64,000 nt of DNA from assembly GCA_050246995.1 (NCBI GenBank), contig JBFWVA010000005.1, forward strand, positions 186,001 through 250,000, given 5' to 3'. The notes beneath the pieces were generated by a model. That model saw only the letters and a program-made list of their open reading frames with translations. It had not been told where the DNA came from and searched no databases. The first letter of the stretch is position 1, and each line of letters starts with the position of its first letter. This stretch comes from SHVO01 sp050246995. GTDB lineage: Bacteria; Pseudomonadota; Alphaproteobacteria; Rhodospirillales; Rhodospirillaceae. Positions 24,820-34,010 of this stretch are shown here, in pieces. The position numbers and the translations under genes were made by a program.

Positions 24820-25469
24820 TTGCGGGTCGCCTCCGGCACGCCTTGCACGAGCGGCACAAACCGCACGGGGAAGAGACGTTCGCTCGTGAATTGTTTGCCT
24901 TCCTTACGCACGCGGATGACTTCCTGATTTGGGCCGCCGACATCGCCGACGGGAAGCACCATGATACCCCCCTCGTCCGAAAGCTGTGCGACGAGGTCCG
25001 GCGGAACGATACGGGCGGCGGCCGTGACGAGAATCCGGTCGAAAGGCTGCTGACCCGGCCACCCCTTATATCCGTCGCCCACCATTGTGGTGATATTGTG
25101 AAGGGAGAGCGCCTTAAATCTTTGTTCGGCTTCCGCGAGCAGATCGCGGTGACGCTCGATGGTGTAAACGCGGCGCGCCAGCTTGGACAGGACGGCGGCC
25201 TGATAACCGGACCCCGTGCCTACCTCGAGGACCTTGTTGCGCTCGCCAACTTCCAGCGCCTGGCTCATCAGGCCCACCACAATGGGTTGGCTTATGGTTT
25301 GGCCGCAGTTAATGGGCAGCGCCTGATTGGCATAGGCCTGATCGACGAAGGTTTCCTCGACGAAAGCTTCGCGCGGGGTGCGTTCGATGGCCGCGAGCAC
25401 GCGTGTGTCCGTGACACCGCCATTTCGCAGGTCCATCAACAGGCGGATTTTGCGGCTCTCGGTGCTCAC
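24816..25469 (-). CDS. pcm: Protein-L-isoaspartate O-methyltransferase
   Basis: 217 residues, GTG start overlapping the surE stop (GTGA). Repairs isoaspartyl residues using SAM. Seen: RTPREAFVEETFVDQAYANQ (substrate loop), GQTISQPIVVGLMSQ, SAM motif VLEVGTGSGYQAAVL, and ILVTAAARIVPPDLV. It overlaps the nlpD start by 4 bases. A second, divergent PCMT-like gene is at 59916-60566. Confidence 0.95.
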   Translation of the reverse strand: MSTESRKIRLLMDLRNGGVTDTRVLAAIERTPREAFVEETFVDQAYANQALPINCGQTISQPIVVGLMSQALEVGERNKVLEVGTGSGYQAAVLSKLARRVYTIERHRDLLAEAEQRFKALSLHNITTMVGDGYKGWPGQQPFDRILVTAAARIVPPDLVAQLSDEGGIMVLPVGDVGGPNQEVIRVRKEGKQFTSERLFPVRFVPLVQGVPEATRK

Positions 25470-26245
25470 AGGACCTTGCGCAGCATATCCATCGCCGGAC
25501 GGTCGGTTAGATCGACGTTGAGCGGGGTGACGGAGACAAAGCCTTCATCCACGGCCTTGAAATCGCTATCATCCGCAAAAGCCTCGGCTTCGAGCCGCGC
25601 GCCAATCCACAAGTAGGGACGCCCGCGCGGGTCTTCGCGCAGGATTAGATTGTCGCCGACCTTGTTCTTCCCTTGCGCGGTGACCTTCACACCAAACACG
25701 TCTTCGGGCCGGCGCGCCGGGAAGTTCACATTCACGAGCACATCTTTCGGATAAGCCGCCGCGCAAATCTTGCGGATGAGTTCCGGCGCGAGGCGCTCCG
25801 ACGTCGCCCAGGGAATGTCCGCACGGTCGATAAACACCTGCGACAGCGCGATGGAGCGCACACCAAGCAATACGCCTTCGAGCGCGCCCGCGACCGTTCC
25901 TGAATAGTGCACATCCTCACCAAGGTTCGAGCCGTGATTGATGCCCGAGAGAATGAGGTCCGGCGGATTATCCTTCATGAGATGATGCAGCGCGACCATC
26001 ACGGTATCGGTCGGCGTCCCCGTGACGCTGTAGCGCTTCTCGTCGATCCTGATCGGCCGCAGCGGGTGATGGATGGTAAGCGAGTGCCCTGCTCCGCTTT
26101 GCTCCAAGGTCGGCGCGACGACCCAGACATCGTCCGACAGCGAACGCGCGATGCGCTCCAACACCGCCAGTCCTTGTGCGGCAATGCCATCATCGTTGCA
26201 GAGCAGGATGCGGCATTTGGCGAGGTCCGGCAGTGGCGCGAACAT
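25466..26245 (-). CDS. surE: 5'/3'-nucleotidase SurE
   Basis: 259 residues. Metal-binding N-terminus RILLCNDDGIAAQGL, then VVAPTLEQSGAGHSLTIHHP, LILSGINHGSNLGEDVHYSGTV and LVNVNFP. Survival protein that dephosphorylates nucleotides and short polyphosphate. Overlaps pcm by 4 bases and follows serS by 5 bases, part of the serS-surE-pcm-nlpD operon. Confidence 0.97.
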   Translation of the reverse strand: MFAPLPDLAKCRILLCNDDGIAAQGLAVLERIARSLSDDVWVVAPTLEQSGAGHSLTIHHPLRPIRIDEKRYSVTGTPTDTVMVALHHLMKDNPPDLILSGINHGSNLGEDVHYSGTVAGALEGVLLGVRSIALSQVFIDRADIPWATSERLAPELIRKICAAAYPKDVLVNVNFPARRPEDVFGVKVTAQGKNKVGDNLILREDPRGRPYLWIGARLEAEAFADDSDFKAVDEGFVSVTPLNVDLTDRPAMDMLRKVL

Positions 26246-26250
26246 GATGC

Positions 26251-27528
26251 TTACTTCTTAGAAATGACCTCGAGGCCGCCCATATACGACTTCAGCGCAT
26301 GCGGCACACGAATGGAGCCGTCTGCTTCCTGATAGTTTTCAAGGATCGCGACCAGTGTGCGGCCGACCGCGAGCCCGGAGCCGTTCAGCGTGTGCAGGAA
26401 GCGCGTGCCCTTGGTTTCGCCCGCCGGACGGAAGCGCGCGTTCATGCGGCGCGCCTGAAACTCGCCGGTATTCGAGCAGCTCGAGATTTCGCGGTAGGTG
26501 TTCTGCCCCGGCAGCCACACTTCGATGTCGTAGGTGCGATTGGAGCCGAAGCCGATGTCGCCGGAGCACAGCGCGACAACGCGGTAAGGCAGTTCTAATT
26601 TCTCGAGAATGCCGGTGGCGCATTTGGTCATGCGGTCCAACTCGGCCTCGGACTCTTCAGGCGTCGTGATGCTCACCATTTCGACCTTCTCGAACTGGTG
26701 ATTGCGGATCATGCCTTTGGTGTCCTTCCCCGCCGCGCCCGCTTCCGAGCGGAAACACGGCGTGAAGGCGGTCAGGCGCATCGGAAGCTCGGCGCTGTCA
26801 ACGATGCGTTCGGCGACCAGGTTGGTCAGCGAGACTTCGGATGTGGAGATCAGGTAAAGCCCGGCCGTGGTCTTGAACAGGTCTTCCTCGAACTTCGGAA
26901 GCTGGCCGGTGCCGTAAAGCGCTTCCGGCTTCACCAAGAGCGGCACGTTCATTTCAGTATAGCCATTCTCGCGCGTGTGCGTGTCCAGCATGAACTGGGC
27001 AATAGCGCGTTCCAAACGCGCGAGTTCCCCTTTCAGGACGACAAAACGCGCGCCGGAAATGACGGCGGCTTGAGTGAAATCCATAAGGCCGAGCGCGGGC
27101 CCAAGATCGGAGTGCTCTTTGGCCTGGAAATTAAGCTGGCGCGGCGCGCCCCATTTGCGGACTTCGACGTTTCCGGTCTCGTCCTTGCCGTCCGGGACGT
27201 CCTTATGAAGGATGTTGGGGATGGTCAGCAGAACACCCCGCACCTCTTCACCGATCGACTTTTCTTCGGCTTCCAGCACGGTCATACGGTCTTTGATGGA
27301 GGCTACTTCCGCCATCAGCGGGGCGGCATCGCCGCCCTTCCCCTTCACCTGGCCGATCTGTTTCGAAACGTCGTTGCGGCGACTCTGCAGGCTCTGCAGC
27401 TCGGTGATGGTTTCACGGTGGCGTTTATCCATCTCGACGATGGACGCGGCCATGGGCGCGGCGCCGCGGCGGGCCAGCGCAGCGTCGAAAGCGTCGGGGT
27501 TTTCCCGGATGAATTTAAGGTCGTGCAT
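26251..27528 (-). CDS. serS: Serine--tRNA ligase
   Basis: 425 residues from ATG 27528 (MHDLKFIRENPDAFDAAL is the standard N-terminus; 15 residues upstream are dropped). N-terminal coiled-coil arm to about residue 105, class II core with TSEVSLTNL (motif region), FRSEAGAAGKDTKGMIRNHQF (motif 2) and GSGLAVGRTLVAILENYQ (motif 3). First gene of the operon with surE, pcm and nlpD. Confidence 0.97.
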   Translation of the reverse strand: MHDLKFIRENPDAFDAALARRGAAPMAASIVEMDKRHRETITELQSLQSRRNDVSKQIGQVKGKGGDAAPLMAEVASIKDRMTVLEAEEKSIGEEVRGVLLTIPNILHKDVPDGKDETGNVEVRKWGAPRQLNFQAKEHSDLGPALGLMDFTQAAVISGARFVVLKGELARLERAIAQFMLDTHTRENGYTEMNVPLLVKPEALYGTGQLPKFEEDLFKTTAGLYLISTSEVSLTNLVAERIVDSAELPMRLTAFTPCFRSEAGAAGKDTKGMIRNHQFEKVEMVSITTPEESEAELDRMTKCATGILEKLELPYRVVALCSGDIGFGSNRTYDIEVWLPGQNTYREISSCSNTGEFQARRMNARFRPAGETKGTRFLHTLNGSGLAVGRTLVAILENYQEADGSIRVPHALKSYMGGLEVISKK

Positions 27529-27633
27529 GGAAGGGCTTATACGCGAGCGCCGGTTCATCCGTCCAGGATGCATGCACCCAGGGCTTGCCTGGATGGATAT
27601 ATTTACGGATTTCGCCCGGAACTATAGAGCGAT

Positions 27634-28485
27634 TCAAGCCTCGTTGAAGTCGGTGTCTTCGCCGCCGGCCTCACTTCCGTCGGCGACGATGTCCTCGGGT
27701 TTCTTTTCGACCATTTTGGAGAAGATAATCGAGATCTCGTAGAGCAGCAGCATCGGAACCGCGAGGCCGAGCTGGCTGATGACGTCGGGCGGCGTCACCA
27801 CGGCGGCGAACACAAAGACGCCGATGATCGCGTAACGGCGCTTTTCCCGGAGCGCCTTGGAGCTGATGATCCCGACACGCGCGAGCAGCACGAGCAGCAC
27901 CGGCATCTGGAACGCGATGCCGAATGCGAGGATCAGGGTCATGACCAGCGAGAGGTAATCGCCGATGGCGGCTTCGAGCTGGATCGGGAGTGCGGTTTCA
28001 GCCGCCGTCGTCTGGAACCCGAGGAGGAATTTCCAAGCCAGCGGCATGACCATGTAATAGACGAGCGCGGCGCCCATCACGAACAGAACCGGGCTGGCGA
28101 GCAGGAACGGCAGGATCGCCTTCTTCTCGTGCTTGTAAAGGCCGGGCGCGATGAAGGCCCACATCTGGTTGGCGAAGATCGGGAACGTCACGAAGATCGC
28201 CGCGAAAAAACCAACCTTAAGTTCGACCAGAAAACCCTCGGCCAAGTGCGTATAGATCATGCGCTGCGTGCCGCCGTACTGGTGCATGGCGTCGGCGTAG
28301 GGCTGCATGAGGAAATTGTAGATGTGCTGCGAGACCGCCATGCCGGCGAAGAAGGCAATCAGGAGCGCGATCACGGAATAGAGGAGACGTTTGCGCAGCT
28401 CCATCAAATGATCGAGGAGCGGCATCGTGTGATTATCCGGGTCGTCGGCGTTGTTGACCTGGGTGCTCGGGACCTGCTTGTTCAT
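27634..28485 (-). CDS. tatC: Twin-arginine translocase subunit TatC
   Basis: 283 residues, six membrane helices. Family blocks: MPLLDHLMELRKRLLYSV at the N-terminus, FAGMAVSQHIYNFLMQPY, and FPIFANQMWAFIAPGLYKHEKK. Recognises RR signal peptides together with TatB. Overlaps tatB by 4 bases (ATGA). The Tat substrate at 36702-37667 in this window may use it. The C-terminal about 30 residues are acidic. Confidence 0.97.
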   Translation of the reverse strand: MNKQVPSTQVNNADDPDNHTMPLLDHLMELRKRLLYSVIALLIAFFAGMAVSQHIYNFLMQPYADAMHQYGGTQRMIYTHLAEGFLVELKVGFFAAIFVTFPIFANQMWAFIAPGLYKHEKKAILPFLLASPVLFVMGAALVYYMVMPLAWKFLLGFQTTAAETALPIQLEAAIGDYLSLVMTLILAFGIAFQMPVLLVLLARVGIISSKALREKRRYAIIGVFVFAAVVTPPDVISQLGLAVPMLLLYEISIIFSKMVEKKPEDIVADGSEAGGEDTDFNEA

Positions 28486-28910
28486 GTGGCCGCCGGCGGC
28501 TTCTGTTCCACGGGCGCCGGTTCCGCGGTATTCGCGGGCGGCTCAACCGCCGCAACATCCGGCGCGCCGGGCGTGGCGACGCCCTGATCGGCCGGGGCCG
28601 AAACTTGCGCATCGGGATCCTGGAGCGCGGCGTTCACTTCTTTAGCAACCTCGCCCTTGGGATCGACGTAGTTGGTGACGTGGTCGACGAGGCTGGTCTG
28701 GGAGAATTTCTGGACTTGCTTGCGCACCTCATCCAGCTCCGCCTCGCGCAGCATTTCGTTGAAATGGCCCTGGAACTCGGAGCCCAGGTTCCGGACCTTC
28801 CGGATGGCCTTGGCGAGGGTACGCATGGCTGTCGGCAGTTCTTTTGGTCCAAGGACCAGAACGGCGACCAAGCCGACGACGAATAATTCGGACCACGCGA
28901 GATCAAACAT
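28482..28910 (-). CDS. tatB: Twin-arginine translocase subunit TatB
   Basis: 142 residues. N-terminal helix MFDLAWSELFVVGLVAVLVL followed by GPKELP and an amphipathic helix, then a Pro/Ala-rich disordered tail. The glutamate in the membrane helix (SELF) is the usual TatB mark. Middle gene of tatA-tatB-tatC. Confidence 0.95.
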   Translation of the reverse strand: MFDLAWSELFVVGLVAVLVLGPKELPTAMRTLAKAIRKVRNLGSEFQGHFNEMLREAELDEVRKQVQKFSQTSLVDHVTNYVDPKGEVAKEVNAALQDPDAQVSAPADQGVATPGAPDVAAVEPPANTAEPAPVEQKPPAAT

Positions 28911-28971
28911 AGAGAGGGTCCGTTCCTTCTTTGGGCGGGCACCCCCTTAGAGCGCCCGCCGAACGTCCGTT

Positions 28972-29184
28972 TTAGACGGGGTCTTTTTCCTTGGAGGTCG
29001 CATTGCCCTCGATCGTCGTGCGAGAGGCCGTCGGCGTCTCGTCGTCATCTTCCTTCATGCCCTTCTTGAAGGACTTAATGCCTTTCGCCACGTCGCCCAT
29101 AATTCCGGAAATCTTGCCGCTGCCGAACAGCAGAAGCACGACCACCAGGACGATGACCCAATGCCAGATGCTACCGAAACCCAT
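28972..29184 (-). CDS. tatA: Twin-arginine translocase subunit TatA
   Basis: 70 residues. Short helix WHWVIVLVVVLLLFGSGK, hinge, then amphipathic MGDVAKGIKSFKKGMKED. Forms the Tat pore. 61 bases upstream of tatB. Confidence 0.95.
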   Translation of the reverse strand: MGFGSIWHWVIVLVVVLLLFGSGKISGIMGDVAKGIKSFKKGMKEDDDETPTASRTTIEGNATSKEKDPV

Positions 29185-29303
29185 GGCTCAACAACTCCAA
29201 TGGCTTAGCGAGGAAAGCTCACCCTGCATCATCGCAAAAAGGGCCCCCACCCGCAATATCGATGCCCTCTATCTAAGAGGGCGAACCTTTAAATACCAGC
29301 ACC

Positions 29304-30347
29304 TTACGCGTTTTTATCTTCGTCTTCCGCGGGTTCGGGGCCGGCATCACCACCCGCATCCCCCTCGTCGCCGCTCATAAGGGGCTCAAGGGCCTCATCG
29401 GACTCATCCGTATCGAACAACAAGGTGTCGCTGCCGCGGGTGGCGTAAGCCATACCGCCACGGCTGTCGAGCAGACCCGCCGCCCGGAGTTCGTCGATGC
29501 CCGGAAGGTCCTGGATGGATTCAAGGCCGAAGTGATCGAGGAAGGCGTTGGACGTGCCCCACATGACGGGACGTCCCGGAACCTGCTTGCGGCCGCGCGG
29601 CTTGATCCAGCCTTCTTCGAGCAGGATGTCGACCGTACCGGTGGACACCACAACGCCGCGGATCTCTTCAATCTCGGCGCGGGTGACCGGCTGGTGATAG
29701 GCGACGATCGCCAGGGTCTCGATGGCCGCGCGCGACAGCTTGCGCGGCACCAGCTTCTCGAGACGCAGGCGTTCGGTGACGTCCGGCGCCGTGCGGAACG
29801 ACCAGCGGCCGTTGGCCTGCAGGAGTTCGACGCCGCGGCCTTCGTAATAGCGCTTCAGGTCTTCCAAAAGCGCCGGGATATCGGCCTTCTCGCCCAGGCG
29901 CTCGGCGATGGCGCGCTCCGTGACGGGCTCACTGGAGGCGAACAACAACGCTTCGAGAACGCGGAGTTCTTCGGCCATGCGGGCCCGGCGGTCGGCGTCC
30001 TGTTCGGCCACCTGCTCGGCCACGGCTTCCGGCATCACCGGAAGAGCGCCGGACTCGTCCGCCTGGACTTGCTCCTCGTCTTCCTCTTCGTCCTCGTCGT
30101 CGCCGTTCATCTGTTCGGCGTCTTCGTCTTCTTCGTCGGCTTCTTCGCCGTCTTCCTCATCGGCGTCGTCGTCCGAATCCTCGTCCTCATCCGAATCCTC
30201 GTCGTCGAGGTCGTCGTCATCTTCATCGACAGCTTCGTCGTCAGCGAGGTCTTCGTCGCGGGACTCAGGCGCAGCGGAAAGAACGTGCGTCTCCAGCTCT
30301 TCATCCAGAGCGGGCGCGGAGAAGGTATCGGTATCGATATTAGTCAT
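29304..30347 (-). CDS. scpB: Segregation and condensation protein ScpB with long acidic N-terminus
   Basis: 347 residues, much longer than usual (about 180-230). The winged-helix ScpB core runs from about residue 127 (LRVLEALLFASSEPVTERAI) through LSRAAIETLAIVAYHQPVTR and STGTVDILLEEGWI to FGLESIQDLPGI. Before it lie about 100 residues that are mostly Asp and Glu. The protein acts with ScpA as the kleisin/KITE part of SMC condensin. The start overlaps the scpA stop by 8 bases. Confidence 0.95.
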   Translation of the reverse strand: MTNIDTDTFSAPALDEELETHVLSAAPESRDEDLADDEAVDEDDDDLDDEDSDEDEDSDDDADEEDGEEADEEDEDAEQMNGDDEDEEEDEEQVQADESGALPVMPEAVAEQVAEQDADRRARMAEELRVLEALLFASSEPVTERAIAERLGEKADIPALLEDLKRYYEGRGVELLQANGRWSFRTAPDVTERLRLEKLVPRKLSRAAIETLAIVAYHQPVTRAEIEEIRGVVVSTGTVDILLEEGWIKPRGRKQVPGRPVMWGTSNAFLDHFGLESIQDLPGIDELRAAGLLDSRGGMAYATRGSDTLLFDTDESDEALEPLMSGDEGDAGGDAGPEPAEDEDKNA

Positions 30348-31179
30348 TGGCAGAAGGCCGGTCCGCTGGTTTCAAGTAAATGGGTGAGTAGGCGCCGCCG
30401 TCCTGACGGAGGTCGGCCTTGCCCTGACGCACCAGTTCAAGAACGGCGATCAGGGTCGTGGAAATCGCCGAACGGCGCATGAGAGGACGGCGCTCGCCTT
30501 GGGGCAGGAACGCCTTGAGGTCGGTCCAGTCCGGGACACCCGGTAGAATTTCCCTAAGGCGCGCGATCGCTTCGTCGATGGAGTAGAGATCGAACGCCTC
30601 GATTTCAAGCGCCTTGATGTTCTTCTCGCGGTGCTGGGCGCCGTAAGCGCGCAGCAGGTCGTACAGCGTGATGTCGTAGACCGTGCGATAGGTGATCGGC
30701 AGGCCTTCGGTGAGACCGCGCGGGTAGAAATCGATCCCACGGCGGGGCAGTTCGAACAGCTTGCGGCCGGCCTCCTGCATCGCTTCCAGGCGGCGCATCT
30801 GGAATTTGAGGGCCTCGGCCATCTCCTCGGCTGTCGGTTCGACGCCGGACTCTTCCTTAGGCAGGAGGAGCTTGGATTTGAGGTAGGCGAGCCATGCCGC
30901 CATGACCAGATAGTCGGCGGCCAGTTCCAGGTGATGCTCACGCGCCTTCTCGACGAACAGAAGGTACTGTTCGGCCAGCGCGAGGATCGACACCTGCATG
31001 AGATCGACTTTCTGGTCGCGCGCGAGCACGAGAAGGACGTCGATAGGGCCTTCGAAGCCGCCCAGGGTCAGAACAAGCTGGGACATCGGGTCCGCCGATG
31101 CGGACGGGGCCGGATCTTCCACGAACTCAGGCAGGTCACCCGGTAGTTCTGGGGGCAGTTCGGACGGTGAATCGGACAT
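30340..31179 (-). CDS. scpA: Segregation and condensation protein ScpA
   Basis: 279 residues. Family blocks: LTLGGFEGPIDVLLVLARDQKVDL, YLLFVEKAREHHLELAADYL, AAWLAYLKSKLLLP, and a C-terminal winged helix RRSAISTTLIAVLELVRQG. Kleisin subunit of the SMC complex. Sits between the site-2 protease gene (9-base gap) and scpB (8-base overlap). Confidence 0.96.
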   Translation of the reverse strand: MSDSPSELPPELPGDLPEFVEDPAPSASADPMSQLVLTLGGFEGPIDVLLVLARDQKVDLMQVSILALAEQYLLFVEKAREHHLELAADYLVMAAWLAYLKSKLLLPKEESGVEPTAEEMAEALKFQMRRLEAMQEAGRKLFELPRRGIDFYPRGLTEGLPITYRTVYDITLYDLLRAYGAQHREKNIKALEIEAFDLYSIDEAIARLREILPGVPDWTDLKAFLPQGERRPLMRRSAISTTLIAVLELVRQGKADLRQDGGAYSPIYLKPADRPSAND

Positions 31180-31188
31180 ACGTAATCT

Positions 31189-31884
31189 TTAACCAGTGAG
31201 TCCCGCGACGACCGCGATCCCGTTCACCACGGCGTCCGTGAGAGGTAGGAGTGTCCACGCGAGGATGTTCAAATCGGCGCCAATGTACGAACCCAGCCAG
31301 GGCAGGATGACCACGGCGCCGAGGATCAGGAACATGCCGTAGTTTTCCAGGCGCGCCAAGGCCCGGGCGGCCGGGAGCGGCAACAATCCGACGGCGACCC
31401 GGCCGCCATCCATAGGCGGCAATGGAATCATGTTGAAAAGGCCCAAAATCACATTGAATTTCATGCTTTCGATGAGCATGGAAATAAACCACTGGCGGGA
31501 CGGATCCGGGGCCAACAACGCCAGGTGAATCAACAGGGCCGATACAATCGCGAGGAATAGGTTCGTGCCCGGGCCGGCAATCGCCACCGTGACCATGTCC
31601 CGGCGCGGATTCTTTAGCCGGGCGAAGTTTACCGGCACCGGTTTGGCCCAGCCGAACAGGAACGGCGCGCCCGATGCGATCAGAAAGCCCGGGAGAAGGA
31701 CGGTCCCCATCAAATCGATGTGACGAATGGGATTGAGCGACAGGCGGCCCGCCTCTTTGGCCGTCGGATCGCCGCGCCAAAGCGCCGCATAGCCATGCGC
31801 GGCCTCATGCAGGGTGATGGCCAAGATCGCCGGGATCGCGAAGACCACGACTTCAGCGACCTTTGTCAGCAGTTCGTTATCCAC
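31189..31884 (-). CDS. Site-2 protease family membrane metallopeptidase (M50)
   Basis: 231 residues from GTG 31884, whose GTGGATAA overlaps the nagZ stop; starts upstream would lie wholly inside nagZ. Zinc motif HEAAH in ILAITLHEAAHGYAALW, NPIRHIDLMGTVLLPG, and the second metal-binding block NMIPLPPMDGGR. Four to six membrane helices. Of the Rv2869/YwhC short type common next to scpA; the substrate is unknown. Confidence 0.93.
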   Translation of the reverse strand: MDNELLTKVAEVVVFAIPAILAITLHEAAHGYAALWRGDPTAKEAGRLSLNPIRHIDLMGTVLLPGFLIASGAPFLFGWAKPVPVNFARLKNPRRDMVTVAIAGPGTNLFLAIVSALLIHLALLAPDPSRQWFISMLIESMKFNVILGLFNMIPLPPMDGGRVAVGLLPLPAARALARLENYGMFLILGAVVILPWLGSYIGADLNILAWTLLPLTDAVVNGIAVVAGLTG

Positions 31885-32932
31885 GGCGCAGCGCCGCCAT
31901 GATCTTGAAGTCAGCGGCCGGCGCGTCGGCCATGACCATGCGCGGACGCCGGCGGACGGCGGCACTGTCGGCGAGAGCCTTGAGGCCGCGTTCACCCAAA
32001 GGACCCGTCCCCCGCGCAACGGCTTCCATATCTTCCATATTCCCGTCGCAGTGCAGGATCACGTCGCAGCCCGCGGCCAGCGATTTGGCGGCCCGCTCGT
32101 CGTAGGAGCCGCTCAGGGCCTTCATGCCCAGGTCATCGCTCATGAGCAGGCCCTGAAAGCCGATTTCGCCGCGGATGATGTCTTCAATCATGCGGCGCGA
32201 AGTCGTGGCGGGCAGATCGGGGTCGATCGCTTCGTAAACCACGTGGGCGGTCATTCCAAAAGCGAGGGGCCGATCGGCGGCACGGCAGAAAGCGCGAAAC
32301 GGCGCAAAATCGGTGGCGCGCAAGGTCGCAAGGTCGGCGCCGACGCGCGGGAGTTCCAGATGGCTATCGCTCATGGCGCGGCCATGGCCCGGGATATGCT
32401 TGATCACGGGGACCACGCCGGCATCGATAAGGCCTTCGCAGACCTGGCGGGCGAGTTCGTAAACGGTCGTGGGATCGGTGCCGTAGGCTCGGTCGCCGAT
32501 GACGTCGTGGGAGCCTGGCACGGGAACATCCATGACCGGCGCACAGTCCACGTCGATGCCGACAGCGCGCAGTTCCTCGCCGATGAGCTGGAAGTTGGTG
32601 CGCAAATGACGCGCGGCGGCGGCCGCGTCCTTGGCGTAAAGCGCGGCGAACTCCGCGCCCGCCGGCGCGGGCCGCCAGTACGGCGGCTTCAAACGCTGTA
32701 CCCGGCCGCCTTCCTGGTCGATCAACACGACTGGATCGAGGTCGGGATTTAGTGACCGAAGATCGTTCACGAGCGCAAGTACTTGCGCCGGGTTTTCAAC
32801 GTTGCGTGCGAAGAGGATGTAGCCCATCGGACGCACCCTTTTGAAGAAGGCGCGCTCCGCCTCGTTAAGGACGAGGCCCTTGAGACCGAAGATGGCGGCG
32901 AGCGGAGCCGCCGCGAGTTGGGATGCGGGCAT
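31877..32932 (-). CDS. nagZ: Beta-N-acetylhexosaminidase NagZ
   Basis: 351 residues, glycoside hydrolase family 3. Seen: GYILFARNVENPAQV, IDQEGGRVQRL, VIKHIPGHGRAMSDSH (the NagZ loop with KHIPGHG) and the nucleophile Asp in MSDDLGMKAL. Removes GlcNAc from recycled muropeptides in the cytosol. Between the SPOR protein and the site-2 protease genes. Confidence 0.96.
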   Translation of the reverse strand: MPASQLAAAPLAAIFGLKGLVLNEAERAFFKRVRPMGYILFARNVENPAQVLALVNDLRSLNPDLDPVVLIDQEGGRVQRLKPPYWRPAPAGAEFAALYAKDAAAAARHLRTNFQLIGEELRAVGIDVDCAPVMDVPVPGSHDVIGDRAYGTDPTTVYELARQVCEGLIDAGVVPVIKHIPGHGRAMSDSHLELPRVGADLATLRATDFAPFRAFCRAADRPLAFGMTAHVVYEAIDPDLPATTSRRMIEDIIRGEIGFQGLLMSDDLGMKALSGSYDERAAKSLAAGCDVILHCDGNMEDMEAVARGTGPLGERGLKALADSAAVRRRPRMVMADAPAADFKIMAALRRG

Positions 32933-32936
32933 CGGC

Positions 32937-34010
32937 TTAGGGTCTGACGACGATGCAGCCGACGTTCTGAGCGCCGAGGGCCGAGCAGACCGTATCCGCC
33001 GCCGCCTTGTCCTTGAGCGGACCAGCGCGCAGACGGAAGAACACCCCCTTCTCGCCCAGGTCGACCCGGGCGACGTTCGGGGTCAGGCCCGCGAGGGCAT
33101 CCTTATTCTTGCCGACGATGCGGTTCCATTCACCCATAGCGCCCTGCTCCGACCGCGCCGAGGCAAGCTGGATCTGGAAGGCGCCGGCCATGGCCGCGGG
33201 CGCCACCGCCGGCGGCGCGGCCACGGGCGCGGCAGGCGCTGCCGGAGCGACAGGCGGCGCCGCGGCGACCTGGGTTTGCGGCGCCTGAGCATCGGCGACG
33301 GGCGCCCCGCCGGGATTGGTATTGATGGGGCCAGTCGCCGCTTCGCGTCCGCCGGTAGCGGCCGCAACCAAAGACGCGAGATCGTCCTGCTCCGCCTTCG
33401 CGGGCGGCGCAGGCTTAGCCGGTTCGGCTTTGGCGACCTCTTTCGGGGGGTCGGGCTTGGCCGCCTCAACAGACTTCGCGGGCTCGGCGGGCGGAGGCTC
33501 CGCTTTTGCGGTCTCGACCGGCGGGGCGGGCTCCGGCTTCGCAGCTTCAGCCGGCGGGGCGACGGGCTTCGGCGGCGCTTTGGGTTCTTCGGGCGCGGGA
33601 AGCAGGTTCTCAACGCGCGGCGGCGCTTCACCCTTGGCGACACGGTCGTACACCAGTTTGTCCTGGTTCTCGACTTGCATGCCGCCCGGATTTTCCGGTT
33701 TCACTTTGTACGGATCGGGATTGGCTTTCACGAGTTGCGGAACGCCATCAGGGGAGCCGCCGCCGCCGAGCGCGCCGCTGGTCCACAGATACCAGCCGAT
33801 GCCCGCGACAGCCGCGACGCCGATCACAACACCGGCGATAAGGCCGAACGGCGCGCCCGCCTCTTTGCGGCGGGTGTGATACTCGCTGAAAACGTCATCG
33901 GTGAACGGCTGGACGCGCAAATCGTCCGCGGACCGGCTCTGGGCGGATTGACTCCGTTTTTGGTCCGGAGCCCGGCGCAAAGGCGGATCGTCGTTGTCGC
34001 GCAGCGGCAT
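32937..34010 (-). CDS. SPOR-domain membrane protein
   Basis: 357 residues. Basic cytosolic N-terminus, one membrane helix at about residues 55-76 (FGLIAGVVIGVAAVAGIGWYL), a long Pro/Ala/Glu/Lys linker from about 125 to 265, and a C-terminal SPOR domain at about 278-355 (FQIQLASARSEQGAMGEWNR, RVDLGEKGVFFRLRAGPL, DTVCSALGAQNVGCIVVRP). SPOR domains bind denuded glycans at the septum, so a division role is likely. Starts at the argS stop (1-base overlap). Confidence 0.93.
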   Translation of the reverse strand: MPLRDNDDPPLRRAPDQKRSQSAQSRSADDLRVQPFTDDVFSEYHTRRKEAGAPFGLIAGVVIGVAAVAGIGWYLWTSGALGGGGSPDGVPQLVKANPDPYKVKPENPGGMQVENQDKLVYDRVAKGEAPPRVENLLPAPEEPKAPPKPVAPPAEAAKPEPAPPVETAKAEPPPAEPAKSVEAAKPDPPKEVAKAEPAKPAPPAKAEQDDLASLVAAATGGREAATGPINTNPGGAPVADAQAPQTQVAAAPPVAPAAPAAPVAAPPAVAPAAMAGAFQIQLASARSEQGAMGEWNRIVGKNKDALAGLTPNVARVDLGEKGVFFRLRAGPLKDKAAADTVCSALGAQNVGCIVVRP

